A stretch of DNA of 64,000 nt from Phytophthora colocasiae. Taxonomy: Eukaryota > Oomycota > Peronosporomycetes > Peronosporales > Peronosporaceae. The stretch is from positions 62,001 to 126,000 of the forward strand of contig JAGKQI010000101.1 in the NCBI GenBank assembly GCA_018806915.1, written 5' to 3'. A program made the position numbers and the translations under genes. The notes beneath the pieces are model-generated. The model was not told the origin of the DNA. It was given only the letters and a program-made list of their open reading frames with translations, and ran no database searches. This document shows, one piece after another, positions 61,911 to 64,000 of this stretch. Each line of letters begins with the position of its first letter. Within the stretch, counting starts at the first letter, position 1.

Positions 61911-63319
61911 TTAAACCTTCTTGGGTTTCGTCTTAACGCTCGTTTTCTTGCCAGTTTTCTTCCGTCTTGGGCTTTTACTCGCCCTCTTCTTGCTTTTTGC
62001 TCCCTTTTTGCCCTTCTTCGATCGACGTCTCTTGCGTTGCTCTTCCAATCTCACACGTTTCCGGGTCAGGAAACCACGCACCACCGCTTGCATCTTCAAG
62101 ACGAAGCCGAACAAATTCGCTTCACGGTTCCGACGCATTCGTTCCGCTAGATCAATCGCACGCTGCTCCTCAATCATGTTGCGGCGATCTCTATCGATAC
62201 GAGTGAAGTGCATCGCGAATTTAGCGTTGGCAGCATCCAAACGGGCAAGTTCAGCCTTCTCCTGTTCGATCTCAATGTCCAACCTGTCCATATCTTCATC
62301 ATAACGCTCGATGAGCTCCCGCAGTTCAGTCGCAGTGTGTTGAACATGTTTGCGCTCGTCCGTCTCCACTTGTTGACTGGCCTGTGTCACCCTCGCAATC
62401 GTTCGTTGAAGCGCTTCCACCTGCTCCTGCGCGTTGGAATTCTGCGTCTCGAAGCTTGAAAGTGCCGCCTGTAAGTGCTCCTCTCGATCACGTGCAGTGG
62501 GTCCTAAAATGTCATCTGCAGCACGTTTCGTATCTCGAAGTTGAGCTTCCAGACGACTTCGCTGAGTCGTGAGCTTCTCTGACATGTTTGCGCGGGACTC
62601 TCGAGCTTGGGTGAGCTCGAAAGACACTTGATCACGATCGTCCTCGACCTCACGTAACCTTAACATGCTGTCGCGGATATTAAACGCCAAGCGCGCATCG
62701 TGCTCGTAACTCGTGGATAAAGCTGTGTCTGTGTTGATAATCAGCTGCATCCAGGCTTCAGTGAGACGAGAAATCGCGGGAGACACACTTGTTGCACTGA
62801 GTTTGCGTAGTATATCGCGTGCTGCTCGGTCTTCCTGTACATAAGTGGTTTGAAGTTAACATGATAAACGCTCCACCCAAATGAACAGGTTTACTGTACC
62901 TTCAGCTCCTGCAGCAACTGATGTAAACTCTTCGGGAACAATCGAGTGGCAACAGATCCAGAAAGGGGCGATGAAGTCTCAATATGTTGCTGAAATTCCT
63001 CCTCGTCCGCATCCGAATCACCAACATCTTCAGTTTCCGGTCTGTCATTCTCTTGGGAATTTTGCAGAGCTGTGAAATGGACAAGCGCAGCTTCAACAAC
63101 CCACTGGCAACGAGTTAACTGAGAAATTGATTCGACGAATATTTAAGTGATCCATGCGAGCGATACCTGACGATGCAAAGCGTCTCGAACTGCAGGTTGA
63201 AAGTCCTTTTCATTCGGTGACTCCGTATCTGGAAGAATAGCCAGGAGCTCCAGATGATGGACTGCTTCTTCAAGCACACCTACCAGTCTTTCTCTATCGA
63301 GACGAACAGCGTACTCCAT
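61911..63319 (-). CDS. DRC9: Dynein regulatory complex subunit 9 (IQCG)
   Basis: Exons on the minus strand are 63319-63167, 63118-62900 and 62834-61911, with introns of 48 and 65 bp that keep phase, giving 431 aa (the human protein is of similar length). Most of the protein is coiled coil. An IQ motif (LKMQAVVRGFLTRKR, about 370-385) comes near the end, and then a Lys/Arg-rich tail. DRC9 binds calmodulin and is part of the nexin-dynein regulatory complex of motile cilia, consistent with flagellated zoospores. Its stop codon is one base from that of the LRR gene. Confidence 0.85.
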
Positions 63320-63390
63320 CGCTTTATGAAGAACCACTAAACTCTTTACAGTATTTTTAGTGGTCACCACCGTCCCAAACCTTCTTCATC

Positions 63391-64000
63391 TCATAGAAGT
63401 GACTTCTTCGTACTTGATCCATTCCTGCTGCTTACACTGCTATCGGCGCTGGCTTCACTAGAACTCGAACGTTCGCTTTTGTCATCAGTGTCACTTTCCT
63501 TCTCTTCTTCTTCTTCAATGTCTTCATCTTCGATTCCCAGCGCAATTTCATCCGTCACCTGTTCAATAATGCGATCAACTGCACTTTTCCCCTCCAAACC
63601 AGTATCATCAACCACAGGAGTTGTGTCACTATCCCCCTTCAGCCGTCGGAGCCTCACCACCAATTCATCTACAGGTTGTGCAGGCCCCGCTTTCTCGTTC
63701 TTCAGTGCTGCCAACCTCGCTGTCAGATCCGCTCGCTTGTCCTGTTGCACCTGATCCTTCGCACTATCCTGCTGCACTGCAAACCGACGTAGCTCCTCCA
63801 ACCTCGCACTAATATCCACAACCGGTGGGGCAATTGTCACCTCCGGTACTACCGGTGCAACTGGAGGTGTAGCAATAGGAACTGCAGATGCAGCAACCTC
63901 CTTCTCCAGTGCCCTAATAGTCCTCTGCAAGTCTCCTCTTCTTTGACTCAGTAATTCTCTGGATCTGTCATCGTTCAGCAGTTTCTCAGCCTCCCAGAAG
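63391..64000 (-). CDS. Coiled-coil protein, 5' end outside window
   Basis: The frame is open to the right edge (…FWEAEKLLNDDRSRELLSQ); about 203 codons are visible. It has a coiled coil, a Pro/Val-rich linker, a second helical stretch (DISARLEELRRFAVQQ; ADLTARLAALKNEK), an acidic block (IEEEEEKESDTDDKSE) and a Ser-rich end. The family was not recognised. It lies 71 bp upstream of DRC9 on the same strand. Confidence 0.7.
   Translation of the reverse strand, partial: FWEAEKLLNDDRSRELLSQRRGDLQRTIRALEKEVAASAVPIATPPVAPVVPEVTIAPPVVDISARLEELRRFAVQQDSAKDQVQQDKRADLTARLAALKNEKAGPAQPVDELVVRLRRLKGDSDTTPVVDDTGLEGKSAVDRIIEQVTDEIALGIEDEDIEEEEEKESDTDDKSERSSSSEASADSSVSSRNGSSTKKSLL

Overview
The window looks like nuclear DNA of an oomycete, most likely Phytophthora or a close relative. 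The evidence is: short introns (about 44-86 bp) with GT(A/G)...(C/T)AG ends; very compact host genes, often less than 100 bp apart; three single-repeat MYB proteins with the THAQKYRQK form of the SHAQKY motif; an M96/bZIP-like protein; a flagellar dynein regulatory subunit; and initiator-like TCATTYY sites upstream of some starts. The genus is an inference; no marker gene was compared.

Layout. (1) 1-24 kb is a transposon graveyard with nested insertions. It holds the 3' part of a Ty1/copia element; a hAT transposase gene split by a Mutator-like element (MULE-1, exact 9-bp target duplication); a Tc1/mariner fragment; a decayed MULE with intron-like gaps; a complete but coding-defective Ty3/gypsy element (256-bp LTRs, 5-bp duplication GAAGG); and a retroposon-like insertion (A-rich tail, 15-bp near-identical duplication) that itself contains a full-length piggyBac element. 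The piggyBac transposase gene is intact when two introns are removed (about 940 aa), and its ends are perfect. (2) 24-49 kb is gene-dense. It holds a small acylated protein, a GPI-anchored secreted protein, glucosidase II alpha, an M96-like bZIP protein, a vezatin-like protein, a TMBIM gene with a nonsense codon, three MYB genes, ESF2/ABT1, a KDEL-tailed prolyl 4-hydroxylase with a VHL-beta-like C-terminus, and two tandem L-type lectins. A deleted pogo-like element lies between MYB genes two and three. (3) 48.9-54.2 kb is a second repeat block: MULE-3 (9-bp duplication, one TAG just before the SWIM finger), a 41-bp palindrome, a tRNA-like remnant and a nearly perfect 909-bp foldback element. 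(4) 54.9-64 kb is gene-dense again: a triple-PDZ protein, CLPTM1, an LRR protein, DRC9/IQCG, and the 3' part of a coiled-coil gene cut by the window edge.

Functional theme. Several host genes act in the secretory pathway. Glucosidase II trims N-glycans, the L-type lectins carry glycoproteins between ER and Golgi, the KDEL prolyl hydroxylase modifies proteins in the ER, and CLPTM1 is an ER/surface membrane protein. DRC9 is axonemal, which fits an organism with flagellated zoospores; the neighbouring LRR protein may be too. No CRISPR, rRNA or functional tRNA gene was seen. The most notable items are the apparently intact piggyBac, the P4H + VHL-like + KDEL fusion, and three DNA transposons whose exact ends can be read from their target duplications (MULE-1, MULE-3 and the foldback).
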